Shown: positions 46,500 through 56,431 of the stretch, piece after piece
Layout of the letters: each line of letters opens with the position of its first letter
Position numbering within the stretch: position 1 is the stretch's first letter
Assembly (NCBI RefSeq): GCF_000745775.1
Contig: NZ_JQJY01000002.1
Location: forward strand, 310,001 to 374,000
Direction: 5' to 3'
DNA: 64,000 nucleotides
DNA from: Flavobacterium sp. ASV13
GTDB lineage: Bacteria > Bacteroidota > Bacteroidia > Flavobacteriales > Flavobacteriaceae
Notes under the pieces: generated by a model
Seen by the model: the letters and a program-made list of their open reading frames with translations, nothing else
Database searches by the model: none
Told to the model about the DNA's origin: nothing
Position numbers and translations under genes: made by a program

Positions 46500-49310
46500 A
46501 TGAGAAAAATTTATTTATTAGTAACATTTATGCTATTGGCCTTTTCAGGTTATGCTCAAAAAGCAATAATTTCCGGAAAAGTATTAGATATTGACGACAA
46601 ACTTCCTTTGCCTGGAGCGATGATTCAAATCGTAGGCGAAAACAAATACACGGTTTCAGATTACAACGGCCGTTTCGAATTATTAAACATAAATGCTGGA
46701 ACATATAAACTTGAAGTAAAATATATTGGATACACTTCTATAACAAAAGAAATTACGGTAGAACAAGGAAAAAACAACGTAATTGATTTTGCCCTAAAAA
46801 CTTCAGGAACTGAGTTGAATGAAGTTGTGGTTGGAGACATTTTGAAAGGTCAGGCCAAAGCGCTGAATCAGCAAAAAAACAATAAAAACATCGGAAACGT
46901 AATCTCTTCAGATCAAATGGGTCGTTTTCCTGATGCCAATGTTGGAGATGCTTTAAAACGTGTTCCAGGTATCACGATGCAAAATGACCAAGGTGAGGCG
47001 CGTAATATTATTATTAGAGGTCTTGCTCCGTCTTTGAACTCGGTTACTTTAAATGGAGACCGAATTCCATCGGCTGAAGGAGATAACAGAAACGTACAAA
47101 TGGACTTGATTCCGTCTGATATGATTTCGACAATCGAAGTAAACAAAACTTTGACTTCAGACATGGATGCCGATGCAATTGGAGGTTCTGTAAACTTAAT
47201 TACAAGAGCAACTCCAAACGGTGAAAGAATTTCTGCAACACTTGCCGGAGGTTACTTGCCAATTCGTGAACACGCTTCATACACTGCAGGTTTAGTTTAT
47301 GGTAACCGATTTGCAAATGACAAATTAGGAGTTGTTTTCAGCGGATCATATAATAATGTAGATTACGGATCTGATAACATCGAAAACGAATGGGTAAAAG
47401 ATGATTTTGGAAACGAATATTTACAAGCTTCAGAAATCAGAAAATATGATGTTCAACGTATTCGCCGAAGCGCTTCTGTAGCTTTAGATTATAAATTTGA
47501 CGAAAACAATACCATTTTTGCCAATGCAATTTATAACTGGAGAGATGATCGCGAAAATCGTTTCAGAACCACTTATGATGATATCGAGCCAATTTACAAC
47601 GGCGAAGAAATCACTGGTTTTGAAGGCCGTGTAAAACGTCAGACAAAAGGTGGAGTTGACAACAACAGAAACAAAAACAGAAGATTAGAAGATCAGCGCG
47701 TTCAGAATTATTCGCTTCGTGGAGAACATTTAATCAATTCAACTTTAGATTTGGATTGGTCTGCCAATTATGCAAAAGCGAGAGAATATCGTCCGCAAGA
47801 GCGTTATATCGAATACCGCCAGAAAGGTTTGGAAATGATGGAAGACTTATCTGATCCAAGATTTCCTTTAATGACAACTGTTGGCGAATCTGTAGACGAA
47901 TTCAAATTTGATTCAGTTACCGAAAATACAGATGAAACTAGCGAAAGCGAATTTGGTGCTAAAGTAAATATCCGTTTTCCATTCTCTGTAATTCCAGGAG
48001 AAAAAGGAAGATTGAGAACAGGTCTTAGACTTCGTTTGAAAGAAAAAGAAAGAAACAATTCGTTCTATTCTTACGAGCCAATCAACGACGGAATGGAATT
48101 ATTATCTGAAGTTCCAACCAGTTATTACGACGGAAAAAACTTCAATCCGGGAAGCAAATATGTACCGGGAACTTTTGCTTCGGCTGCCTTTTTAGGAGGT
48201 TTGGATTTAAACAATCCGACTTTATTCGACAAAGAAGCAGATCCAGCAGAATATTTGGCTGTAAACTACAATGCTAAAGAAAGAATTACTGCTGCCTATG
48301 TAAGATGGGATCAAGATTTTAATGATAAACTTTCAATGGTTTTAGGTTTCCGTGTTGAGAATACACACATTGATTATACAGGAAACCGAGTTTTAGATGA
48401 AGAAGAATTAGAAAGCCAAATCAACACAACAAACTCTTATACTAACTTATTGCCAAGTATTTCATTTCAGTACAATGCCACAAAAGACTTAGTTTTAAGA
48501 GCTGCTGCAACTACAGCATTAGCACGTCCAAACTATTATGCATTAGCGCCATATGTAAATAATATTGCTGCTGATAAAGAAATTACAGCTGGAAACCCAG
48601 ATCTTAACGCAACGTATTCATACAATTATGATTTCATGGCCGAGAATTATTTCAAATCTGTTGGTTTGATTTCTGGAGGTGTTTTCTACAAAAAATTACA
48701 TGATTTCATTTATAATTATAGTGATAATCAATATACAGATGCAAAATTTGCTGCTGATTTCCCAAATCAGACAAATCCTATTCCAGCTGGAGAAAACTGG
48801 TCTTTTGTTCAATCTAGAAATGGTGATATTGTAGACGTTTACGGGTTTGAAGTTGCTTTTCAGCGTAAATTGGATTTCTTGCCAGGTGCATTTTTGAAAG
48901 GTTTTGGTATTTATGTGAATTACACTTACACAAAATCTAAAGCTAAAGGAATTTCTGATGAAGATGGAAACGAAAGAAACGACATCAGTCTTCCAGGAAC
49001 AACGCCACACATGTTCAACGGATCTTTATCTTGGGAAAATAAACGCTTTTCTGCAAGAATCTCGACAAACTTTACTTCTGATTATTTAGATGAATTGGGT
49101 TCAGAATCGTATAAAGACAGTTATTATGACAAGCAATTCTTTTTAGATGCAAATGCTTCTTATAAAATCACGCCAAAACTTCGTCTTTTTGCCGAAGCTA
49201 ACAACTTGACAAATCAGCCATTACGCTACTATCAAGGTGTTGAAGCGCACACAAAACAAGCTGAATATTACCAGGCACGTTACAATTTCGGATTGAAACT
49301 AGACTTGTAA
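46500..49310 (+). CDS. TonB-dependent outer-membrane receptor (CarboxypepD_reg type)
   Basis: Outer-membrane importer of 936 residues: signal peptide about 1-20 (ends GYAQ), CarboxypepD_reg-like domain (about 24-105), plug (about 120-230: VGDALKRVPGITMQND, GDRIPSAEGDNRN) and barrel to the final Leu. The plug block DMDADAIGGSVNLITR is typical of the TIGR01782-like receptor group, not of SusC. It has no SusD partner. A phytase gene follows 73 bases downstream, so the cargo may be inositol phosphate or its products. The substrate is inference. Confidence 0.9.
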   Translation: MRKIYLLVTFMLLAFSGYAQKAIISGKVLDIDDKLPLPGAMIQIVGENKYTVSDYNGRFELLNINAGTYKLEVKYIGYTSITKEITVEQGKNNVIDFALKTSGTELNEVVVGDILKGQAKALNQQKNNKNIGNVISSDQMGRFPDANVGDALKRVPGITMQNDQGEARNIIIRGLAPSLNSVTLNGDRIPSAEGDNRNVQMDLIPSDMISTIEVNKTLTSDMDADAIGGSVNLITRATPNGERISATLAGGYLPIREHASYTAGLVYGNRFANDKLGVVFSGSYNNVDYGSDNIENEWVKDDFGNEYLQASEIRKYDVQRIRRSASVALDYKFDENNTIFANAIYNWRDDRENRFRTTYDDIEPIYNGEEITGFEGRVKRQTKGGVDNNRNKNRRLEDQRVQNYSLRGEHLINSTLDLDWSANYAKAREYRPQERYIEYRQKGLEMMEDLSDPRFPLMTTVGESVDEFKFDSVTENTDETSESEFGAKVNIRFPFSVIPGEKGRLRTGLRLRLKEKERNNSFYSYEPINDGMELLSEVPTSYYDGKNFNPGSKYVPGTFASAAFLGGLDLNNPTLFDKEADPAEYLAVNYNAKERITAAYVRWDQDFNDKLSMVLGFRVENTHIDYTGNRVLDEEELESQINTTNSYTNLLPSISFQYNATKDLVLRAAATTALARPNYYALAPYVNNIAADKEITAGNPDLNATYSYNYDFMAENYFKSVGLISGGVFYKKLHDFIYNYSDNQYTDAKFAADFPNQTNPIPAGENWSFVQSRNGDIVDVYGFEVAFQRKLDFLPGAFLKGFGIYVNYTYTKSKAKGISDEDGNERNDISLPGTTPHMFNGSLSWENKRFSARISTNFTSDYLDELGSESYKDSYYDKQFFLDANASYKITPKLRLFAEANNLTNQPLRYYQGVEAHTKQAEYYQARYNFGLKLDL

Positions 49311-49383
49311 AATCTGTTTTTTAAAATTCTTAAATTAGACAGAGTTTACCGCTCTGTCTAATTGCATTAAAATATATAACATA

Positions 49384-50442
49384 ATGAAAAATAAATCTTT
49401 AGTTGCTCTTTTGCTTTTAGCAGTTTCCTTTACTGCTTGTAAGGACGATAAATTAGCTCCCGTACAACCAAATGCCGTAAAACCGACAACTGTTACTCAA
49501 GCTTTGCCTCACGATACAGATGATCCATCGATTTGGATTCACCCAACTGATGCTTCAAAAAGTATAATCGTTGGAACTGATAAAGATACAGACGGCGGAT
49601 TATATGCTTTTGATTTGAAAGGGAAAATCCTTAAAAAATCAATTCCATTAAAGCGACCAAACAATGTTGATATCGCTTACGGATTACTAATTGACGGAAA
49701 AAAAGTGGACATTGCCGTTACCACAGAACGCGAAAGCAACAAAATCAGAATTTTCAGTTTACCTGATTTAGAACCAATTGACAACGGTGGAATTCCAGTT
49801 TTTGAAGGAGATTCAGAAAAAGATCCAATGGGAATTGCACTTTATACACGTCCAAGCGATAAAAAGATTTTTGCTATTGTAGGAAGAAAAACCGGACCTT
49901 CAGGAAGTTATTTATGGCAATATGAACTTTCAGGAAATGGAAAAAATGTTTCTGCAAAAGTGGTTCGTAAATTCGGAACTTACAGCGGCAAAAAAGAAAT
50001 TGAAGCCATTGCTGTTGATAACGAATTAGGTTTCGTTTACTATTGTGACGAACAAGTTGGAATTAGAAAATACAAAGCAAATCCAGCTTTAAACGATAAT
50101 AAAGAATTGGCTTTCTTCGGCCAAAAAGATTTCAAAGCTGATCATGAAGGAATTGCGATTTACAAGAGAACCGATTCTACAGGATATATTCTAGTTTCAA
50201 ATCAACAAGCAAATTCTTTTATGGTTTACCCGAGAGAAGGCGCAAAAGGAAATCCAAACAATCATCCTTTATTGGCTGAAGTTCCAACTTCAACAATTGA
50301 ATGCGACGGTGCCGATGTTACAAGTGTAAATTTAGGCGGAGCATATAAAAACGGACTTTTCGTAGCAATGAGCAACGGAATGACATTTCATTATTACGCT
50401 TGGGATTTGATTCAAAAACGTATTGACGAATCAAAAAAATAA
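49384..50442 (+). CDS. Beta-propeller (3-)phytase lipoprotein
   Basis: Releases phosphate from phytate at the cell surface or periplasm. The 352-residue protein has a lipoprotein signal ending FTAC (lipidated Cys19). A six-bladed propeller follows with family signatures HDTDDPSIWIHP (about 45-56), GTDKDTDGGLYAFDL, RPNNVDIAYG, GRKTGPSGSYLWQYEL, and DHEGIAIYK near the metal site. Acidic residues of the calcium/phosphate centre (D, E in EIEAIAVD) are present. It is co-directional with the TonB receptor and followed by a shared terminator. Confidence 0.9.
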   Translation: MKNKSLVALLLLAVSFTACKDDKLAPVQPNAVKPTTVTQALPHDTDDPSIWIHPTDASKSIIVGTDKDTDGGLYAFDLKGKILKKSIPLKRPNNVDIAYGLLIDGKKVDIAVTTERESNKIRIFSLPDLEPIDNGGIPVFEGDSEKDPMGIALYTRPSDKKIFAIVGRKTGPSGSYLWQYELSGNGKNVSAKVVRKFGTYSGKKEIEAIAVDNELGFVYYCDEQVGIRKYKANPALNDNKELAFFGQKDFKADHEGIAIYKRTDSTGYILVSNQQANSFMVYPREGAKGNPNNHPLLAEVPTSTIECDGADVTSVNLGGAYKNGLFVAMSNGMTFHYYAWDLIQKRIDESKK

Positions 50443-50512
50443 AGATATAAGTCTCAAGTTTTCGGTCGCAGTTTTCAGTGTTTATTTATTTATTTTTTCT
50501 GCGATTGAAAAC

Positions 50513-50545
50513 AAAAAAAAGCTGTTCAAATTGAACAGCTTTTTT
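50513..50545. terminator. Bidirectional terminator between phytase and pckA
   Basis: An A run, GCTGTTC (50521-50527), AAATT, GAACAGC (50533-50539) and a T run. It sits between the phytase stop and the convergent pckA stop, so it can end both transcripts. Confidence 0.85.
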
Positions 50546-50569
50546 AATTTTGAATTAGTAATTGCCCCT

Positions 50570-52174
50570 TTATTCTGTAATCGGTGCTCCTGCTAAAATT
50601 TCAGCATTCGCAAATTCTTCAAATTTGGCAAAATTAGCTTTGAATTTCTGAGCTAATTCTAACGCTTTTTTATCGTATAAATCTTTGTCTGCCCAAGTAT
50701 TTCTTGGATTCAAAATTTCCTCAGGAACATTTGGACAAGATTGTGGTTTTGCAATTCCAAATACTGCGTGATCTTTATATTCTACATTATCCAGTTCTCC
50801 GTTTAATGCGGCAGTAATCATAGCACGAGTATATTTTAGTTTCATACGGCTTCCTGTTCCGTAAGGGCCTCCAGTCCATCCAGTGTTAATCAACCAAACT
50901 TTTACTCCTGCATCTTTCATTTTTTTGCTTAACATTTCAGCATATTTTGTTGGATGCAAAGGCATGAAAGGCGCTCCAAAACAAGCTGAGAAATTTGGCT
51001 GTGGTTCAGTTATACCAGCTTCAGTTCCAGCTACTTTTGCAGTATATCCAGAAATAAAGTGATAAGCCGCCTGACCTGGAGTCAATCTTGAGATTGGAGG
51101 CAAAATTCCGAAAGAATCTGCCGTTAAGAAAAAAATATTTTTAGGATTGTGGCCAATTGAACCTGGCTGAATATTGTCAATGTGTGTTATTGGATAACTA
51201 ACACGTGTATTTTGAGTGATCGAAACATCATCATAATCCACTTCATTAGTTCCAGCTTTGAAAACCACATTTTCTAAAAGCGCACCTTTTTTGATTGCTC
51301 TGTAAATATCTGGTTCATTCTCTTCAGATAAGTTGATTACTTTCGCATAACAACCTCCTTCAAAGTTGAAAACTGAATTTTCGCTTGTCCATCCGTGTTC
51401 ATCGTCTCCAATTAATTTACGTTCTGGATCTGCAGATAAAGTTGTTTTTCCTGTTCCTGACAATCCGAAGAAAATTGCAGTATCACCGTCTTTACCAACA
51501 TTAGCACTACAGTGCATCGGAAGTGTATTTTTGAAAACTGGCAAAATGAAATTCAACGCAGAGAAAATTCCTTTTTTCATTTCTCCTGTATAACCAGTTC
51601 CACCAATAAGAGCGATTTTTTTAGTAAAATCTAAAATTGCAAAATTAGATTGGCGCGTTCCGTCTACAGCAGGATCTGCCATAAAACTTGGAGCGCAAAC
51701 TACTGTCCATTCTGGAGTAAAATTTGCTAATTCAGACTCTTCTGGTCTTAAAAACATATTGTAGCAAAACAAGTTTGACCAAGCCGTTTCAGTTACAACT
51801 CGAACATTTAATCTGTACTTGTCATCAGAACAAACGTATGAATCACGAACAAAAACTTCTTTGTCTGATAAAAACTTTGTTACCTTATTATATAGTTTTT
51901 CAAAAGCTTCTGGTGCAAAAGGAATATTTACATTTCCCCACCAAACTTTATCTTCTGTAATCGCATCTTTTACAATAAAACGATCTTGTGGAGAACGTCC
52001 TGTAAATTCACCTGTATTAATAGCCAATGCTCCTGTTGAGCTTTCGACACCCTGGCCTGACTGTAAAGTAATGGCATGCAATTCATCTGGGGATAATTGA
52101 TAGCGAACTTTAGCATTTTCAATTCCTAATTCTTTTAACGAAATCGATTGCGAGAAAAGTGTGTTAGTGTCCAT
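50570..52174 (-). CDS. pckA: Phosphoenolpyruvate carboxykinase (ATP)
   Basis: Gluconeogenic enzyme turning oxaloacetate and ATP into phosphoenolpyruvate in the cytoplasm. The 534-residue protein has the P-loop GLSGTGKT (237-244), the kinase-2a block GDDEHGW (256-262), the substrate loop GEFTGRSPQDRF (55-66) and MHCSANVG (220-227) with metal ligands. All mark the ATP-dependent form. A TAATTTTG-type -7 box (minus strand, 52216-52209) lies 35 bases upstream of the start. Confidence 0.97.
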   Translation of the reverse strand: MDTNTLFSQSISLKELGIENAKVRYQLSPDELHAITLQSGQGVESSTGALAINTGEFTGRSPQDRFIVKDAITEDKVWWGNVNIPFAPEAFEKLYNKVTKFLSDKEVFVRDSYVCSDDKYRLNVRVVTETAWSNLFCYNMFLRPEESELANFTPEWTVVCAPSFMADPAVDGTRQSNFAILDFTKKIALIGGTGYTGEMKKGIFSALNFILPVFKNTLPMHCSANVGKDGDTAIFFGLSGTGKTTLSADPERKLIGDDEHGWTSENSVFNFEGGCYAKVINLSEENEPDIYRAIKKGALLENVVFKAGTNEVDYDDVSITQNTRVSYPITHIDNIQPGSIGHNPKNIFFLTADSFGILPPISRLTPGQAAYHFISGYTAKVAGTEAGITEPQPNFSACFGAPFMPLHPTKYAEMLSKKMKDAGVKVWLINTGWTGGPYGTGSRMKLKYTRAMITAALNGELDNVEYKDHAVFGIAKPQSCPNVPEEILNPRNTWADKDLYDKKALELAQKFKANFAKFEEFANAEILAGAPITE

Positions 52175-52474
52175 AAATTTTAAGTTGTGTGTGATGTTTG
52201 ATAGAATGCAAAATTACAGATTTATTGTAAATCCTTTAAAAATATTTCAATTTCACTTTAATTTATGTCAAAAAAGCAAAATTTGAACTTTAAATTCAAT
52301 AAAATAAAAAAATAAGAGCTTCTAATTTGTTATCTTATAACCTTTTGTGTCAATTTGTTATATTTTTCTCTTTTTAAAGTCAAAAACAAAATAAATTCAC
52401 ACAAATACGATTATATGTTATTTATGAGACAAAATTAAATATTAATTTTCAGATAGAATTTTTTATTCGGGATT
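52175..52474. other. AT-rich pckA upstream region
   Basis: No gene is visible. On the minus strand TAATTTTG at 52216-52209 is a good -7 element for pckA, without a clear -33. A second similar octamer occurs near 52431. No strong hairpin or repeat is seen. Confidence 0.4.
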
Positions 52475-52861
52475 TTATGATTTTTGCTTCAAAATAGTAA
52501 CAAATAAGGTCAACCAAGCGAAAATTAATAGCATTCCGCCTAAAGGTGTTGCGAATCCTATAAATTTAAAATCGAATAAAGTGAAGTTTTTTGTAGCCAA
52601 TAAATAAATCGAACCGCTAAAAAGAATAACACCTCCAAGAACCAAATTATAAATTGTTTTTAAGGTTTTTTCAGCAATATCTTTTCTGGTCGAAACAAAA
52701 AATAAGAAGAAAGCATGATACATTTGATAACGAACTCCAACTTCAAAAGTATTTAGTTCTTCTACAGATAAATATTTTTTTAATAAATGAGCTCCAAAAG
52801 CTCCTAAAATAATAGCTAACATTCCGATAAAAGCTCCCGTCAAAACTATTCTTCTTTTCAT
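52475..52861 (-). CDS. DUF423 family membrane protein
   Basis: A 128-residue inner-membrane protein with four hydrophobic segments. Family signature: IILGAFGAHLLKKYLS (about 18-33), then GVRYQMYHAFFLFF and LGGVILFSGSIYLL. Function unknown (YwdK/YgdD group). It is co-directional with pckA but separated by 300 bases. Confidence 0.87.
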   Translation of the reverse strand: MKRRIVLTGAFIGMLAIILGAFGAHLLKKYLSVEELNTFEVGVRYQMYHAFFLFFVSTRKDIAEKTLKTIYNLVLGGVILFSGSIYLLATKNFTLFDFKFIGFATPLGGMLLIFAWLTLFVTILKQKS

Positions 52862-53003
52862 GTTTTTGTTTTCTAATTACTATGCAAAAATACTCAATAC
52901 AATTAGAAAAAAGCGTTTGCTTTTTGCCAAAAAATAGCTCAGAAACTTAAATATTTACATTTTAACTTATTTCAAAAATAAATTACATTTTTTCTTATTT
53001 CAC

Positions 53004-53049
53004 ATTGTTATATTTATAACATTTTAATATATTTGTGTTATAAATATAA
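53004..53049 (+). promoter_or_regulatory. Promoter built into a perfect 14-base inverted repeat
   Basis: ATTG (53004-53007), 20 bases, TATATTTG (53028-53035) fit the Bacteroidota promoter. TTATATTTATAACA (53008-53021) fills most of the spacer, and its exact reverse complement (53036-53049) starts right after the -7 box and ends 3 bases before the ATG at 53053. A dimeric regulator bound to both arms would cover the promoter. The transcript would be almost leaderless. Confidence 0.6.
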
Positions 53050-53052
53050 AAT

Positions 53053-54417
53053 ATGAGAAGCATATTAATTTTTGGAGCGGGGCGCTCAGCGTCGTCACTG
53101 ATTCGTTATTTACTTTCAAAATCGGAGAGCGAGAACCTTCATTTGGTTGTTGCGGATCTATCTTTGGCATTGGCCGAAAAAAAGACACAAAAGCACCCAA
53201 ATGCGACTCCAATTGCTTTAGATATTTTTAATGCTGAAGAAAGAAAATCGGCAATTGAAAAAGCTTCCATTGTCATTTCGATGCTTCCGGCACATTTACA
53301 TATTGAAATTGCCAAAGATTGCCTTCATTTTAAAAAACACCTTGTTACAGCTTCTTATATAAGTGACGCGATGCAGGCGCTTGATGAAGAAGCAAAAAAA
53401 AACAATTTGATTTTCATGAACGAAATTGGTCTTGACCCCGGAATTGATCATATGAGCGCCATGAAAGTAATTGATGAAATTCGATCAAAAGGCGGTAAAA
53501 TGCTTTTGTTTGAATCTTTCTGCGGCGGACTTGTAGCACCTGAATCTGACAATAATTTATGGAATTATAAATTTACCTGGGCACCAAGAAATGTAGTTTT
53601 AGCTGGACAAGGCGGTGCGGCTAAATTTATTCAGGAGGGCACTTATAAATACATCCCGTACAGCGCCTTGTTCCGCAGAACTGAATTTCTCGAGGTTGAA
53701 GGCTATGGGAAATTTGAAGCGTATTCAAACAGAGATTCGCTTAAATACAGATCGGTTTACGGACTTGATGATGTCCTGACTTTATATAGAGGAACAATTC
53801 GAAGAGTTGGTTTTTCAAAAGCCTGGAATATGTTTGTTCAACTCGGAATGACGGATGACAGTTATGTTATCGAAGATTCTGAAAACATGAGTTACCGTCA
53901 ATTTATGAATTCGTTTTTGCCTTATCATCCAACGGATTCTGTTGAAATAAAAACAAGATTCATTCTGAAAATTGACCAGGACGATATTATGTGGGATAAA
54001 CTTTTGGAACTGGATTTATTCAATCCCAATAAAAAAGTGAATCTTCCAAATGCAACTCCGGCTCAGATTTTAGAAAAAATATTGACTGACAGTTGGACTT
54101 TGGAAACTGAAGACAAAGACATGATTGTCATGTATCATAAATTTGGTTACGAACTAAACGGCGAGAAGAAACAAATTGACTCAAAAATGGTTTGCATTGG
54201 CGACGACCAAACTTACACCGCAATGGCAAAAACAGTTGGGCTTCCGGTTGCGATGGCAACATTGTTAATTTTGAATGGAAAAATCACAACTCCAGGCGTT
54301 CAACTTCCAATTAAAAAAGAAGTTTACGAACCCATTTTAAAGGAATTAGAAGAATACGGCGTAATTTTTAATGAACAAATCGTGCCTTATTTTGGATATA
54401 ACCCGGACTTGTTTTAG
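53053..54417 (+). CDS. Saccharopine dehydrogenase-like (lysine/saccharopine) oxidoreductase
   Basis: NAD(P)-dependent enzyme of 454 residues with an N-terminal Rossmann domain (ILIFGAGRSASSLI, about 4-17; VVADLSL) and the saccharopine dehydrogenase C-terminal domain. Signatures: NEIGLDPGIDHMSAMKVID (about 121-139) and FCGGLVAPESDNNLWNYKFTW (about 156-176), close to the dehydrogenase half of plant lysine-degrading enzymes. It probably forms or splits saccharopine in lysine catabolism. Carboxynorspermidine synthase-type activity is the main alternative. Its start is fixed by the promoter 3 bases upstream of the ATG. Confidence 0.87.
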   Translation: MRSILIFGAGRSASSLIRYLLSKSESENLHLVVADLSLALAEKKTQKHPNATPIALDIFNAEERKSAIEKASIVISMLPAHLHIEIAKDCLHFKKHLVTASYISDAMQALDEEAKKNNLIFMNEIGLDPGIDHMSAMKVIDEIRSKGGKMLLFESFCGGLVAPESDNNLWNYKFTWAPRNVVLAGQGGAAKFIQEGTYKYIPYSALFRRTEFLEVEGYGKFEAYSNRDSLKYRSVYGLDDVLTLYRGTIRRVGFSKAWNMFVQLGMTDDSYVIEDSENMSYRQFMNSFLPYHPTDSVEIKTRFILKIDQDDIMWDKLLELDLFNPNKKVNLPNATPAQILEKILTDSWTLETEDKDMIVMYHKFGYELNGEKKQIDSKMVCIGDDQTYTAMAKTVGLPVAMATLLILNGKITTPGVQLPIKKEVYEPILKELEEYGVIFNEQIVPYFGYNPDLF

Positions 54418-54465
54418 TCCAAGTTTTTTGATTTTATTTTTTAGAATTTTTTTTTAGTTTATTTT

Positions 54466-54504
54466 ATCCGCTTCTTCGATGCAAAAGAAGCGGATTTTTT
54501 TTTG
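54466..54504 (+). terminator. Terminator after the saccharopine dehydrogenase-like gene
   Basis: ATCCGCTTCTT (54466-54476) pairs with AAGAAGCGGAT (54485-54495) around eight bases and ends in nine T residues. It is a strong intrinsic terminator 49 bases after the stop. Confidence 0.88.
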
Positions 54505-54598
54505 AAGGGACAAAGTAACAAAGGTCCAAAGGGACAGAGGTTTTCAATCTTTGTCAAGCCTAAATATTTTTAATTTCCAAAAATGCTTGGTTCAAAAT

Positions 54599-54612
54599 TT
54601 ATCTTAAGATAA
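54599..54612. repeat. 14-base perfect palindrome TTATCTTAAGATAA
   Basis: It lies just downstream of the M56-TonB gene end, in a gap that also carries a short AAAGG-type repetitive text (54510-54545). Possibly a site for a dimeric protein or a poor terminator; no evidence for either. Confidence 0.35.
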
Positions 54613-54632
54613 GCTGCTGCTTTTTTTGCCTC

Positions 54633-56309
54633 CTATTTTTTGGCTGAATCTTCATTTTGAATTGTTATTGGCAAAGTATAAAGCACACGAACTGGCTGTC
54701 CTTTTTGAATTCCTGGATTCCATTTTGGAGAAAGTTTCAACACACGAATTGCCTCATCACCTAATCCAAAACCTAAATCTTTTACTACTTGAAATTCTGA
54801 AAGTGAACCGTCTGTTTCAATCATAAATTCTACTATAACCTTTCCTTCAATTTTATCTGCTGGTGTTTTAAAATTTTTGCCTACAAATTTGTAGAATTCC
54901 AATATGCCACCCGGATATTCAGGTTGTCTTTCAACATCGTTTATAGTTGTTGTGATCTCTTTTTCTGGCGTTTTTTGAATTTTATTTTTTCGCGTGTCTT
55001 CACTAGCCATAATTGTTATGGTTCCGGCATCTCGTACTTGATTTTTGCCATACGCTTTATCATAACCTTCAGCAGTAAACAATGTTACTTGATATTTTTG
55101 CGGAAACTTCTTGCTTCTTGCATTTTTATGCACAATACTATTAAAGTAAGAAACAAAATTACTTGCCTGATATTCATTTAATTCTGAATTAGAAACATGT
55201 TTTCCATCAATCCAAACAGCATAATTTTCGCTGTTTTTAAAACCTTCATATTCCTTTGAATCAGGAGATTTTTTTGCAAGAGATGGCACAGGCGGAATAA
55301 GCTTTTTTTCCTGTTCTGTTAATTCAGAGTACTTCTTTTCAACAAAAACTTTATTGCTTTTATTTTTGAAAACAAAAGAAGTATTTGCGTAATATTTGTC
55401 TGAAGACGGAACGTTCTGTGTCTTTTTGTTTTCAACACCCGATTTAGTTTCCTGCGCAATAGTTTCTACACACAAGAGAAACGCTAAACCAATAACAACG
55501 GGCAAGGCAGCAATTTTCTTTAGAAACGCTGTGTTTTTTGATGTTCTTTTTTTCATCATAATTAATCGTTTTTTTGTTACTAAATAATTCAAATTACTGG
55601 CCAAGTAAATCGTTTGACTTCCATTTGCTTTATTTAAGAGCAGATTTTGATAAAATGGAACATCGTTATAAGTTTTCACAATTTCCTGATCGGCAAGAAA
55701 TTCGTGATTGAGTTGTATTGCTTTTTTATAAAATAAAAAGGTTGGATTAAACCAAAAAATGGTCTTTAAAAACTCTATAAACAAAATATCTAATGTGTGT
55801 TTTTGAGTAACATGAACTAGTTCATGCGTGTATAATTCGGCTTCAATATTTTGTTTATTATAATCATCAACATTAATAAAAATGTAATTCAAAAAAGTAT
55901 ACGGCAGAATTTTTTCTTCTACTAAAATCAATTTTGAATTTTTAAAATCGACTACAGGATTACTGCTAATTTTAGACGTGAAATTTTTAATGTTTCTTCC
56001 AAATCTTAGTGCCAATATTAAAGTCACTAATCCATATAAACTCCATAAGAAAATCAATTTATAATTGGTTTCCTCAACAACATTTTGCATCTGAATTATT
56101 GGCTGATTTACAACTTGCAAATTCGAAGAATTTGCCGGAATTTCTTTGATTACTTCAAATGAAACAAACGGAATAATTAATGAAATTACGATTGAAAAAA
56201 GCAAATAAAATCTATTAAACTGATGCATTTTCTCTCTTTCTAATACCAAATGATAAAAGACAAGAAAGACGCTTAAAGCCACTGTTGATTTTATAAGAAA
56301 GTCTGTCAT
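54633..56309 (-). CDS. M56 (BlaR1-like) membrane peptidase fused to a TonB C-terminal domain
   Basis: A 558-residue membrane protein. Four hydrophobic segments in the N-terminal half (about 5-22, 33-52, 84-102, 262-284) enclose the M56 zinc peptidase: HELVH (162-166) and third ligand E203 in NHEFLAD. After the last helix a periplasmic linker (about 290-460) leads to a TonB C-terminal domain (about 470-558: PEYPGGILEFYKFVGKNFKTP, VEFMIETDGSLSEFQVVKD). In BlaR1 the matching place holds a penicillin-sensing domain. Third gene behind blaI and the M56-amidase gene, 122 bases after the latter. Signal detected and target cleaved are unknown; BlaI is the obvious candidate substrate. Confidence 0.88.
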   Translation of the reverse strand: MTDFLIKSTVALSVFLVFYHLVLEREKMHQFNRFYLLFSIVISLIIPFVSFEVIKEIPANSSNLQVVNQPIIQMQNVVEETNYKLIFLWSLYGLVTLILALRFGRNIKNFTSKISSNPVVDFKNSKLILVEEKILPYTFLNYIFINVDDYNKQNIEAELYTHELVHVTQKHTLDILFIEFLKTIFWFNPTFLFYKKAIQLNHEFLADQEIVKTYNDVPFYQNLLLNKANGSQTIYLASNLNYLVTKKRLIMMKKRTSKNTAFLKKIAALPVVIGLAFLLCVETIAQETKSGVENKKTQNVPSSDKYYANTSFVFKNKSNKVFVEKKYSELTEQEKKLIPPVPSLAKKSPDSKEYEGFKNSENYAVWIDGKHVSNSELNEYQASNFVSYFNSIVHKNARSKKFPQKYQVTLFTAEGYDKAYGKNQVRDAGTITIMASEDTRKNKIQKTPEKEITTTINDVERQPEYPGGILEFYKFVGKNFKTPADKIEGKVIVEFMIETDGSLSEFQVVKDLGFGLGDEAIRVLKLSPKWNPGIQKGQPVRVLYTLPITIQNEDSAKK

Positions 56310-56415
56310 TTTTTCTTTTTTTGAAGTTTAAAATCCATTCATTAACTGAATCCCAAAATATTGTATGCTAATGATGCGATAGAAATATTTAATTGTCTAA
56401 TTCAATAGCGATAGC

Positions 56416-56431
56416 ATGTCCTCGTAGACAT
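56416..56431 (-). terminator. Small hairpin after the M56-amidase gene
   Basis: ATGTC/GACAT stem around a six-base loop directly at the gene end. No good U-tract follows, so it is weak and probably allows read-through to the next M56 gene. Confidence 0.3.
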
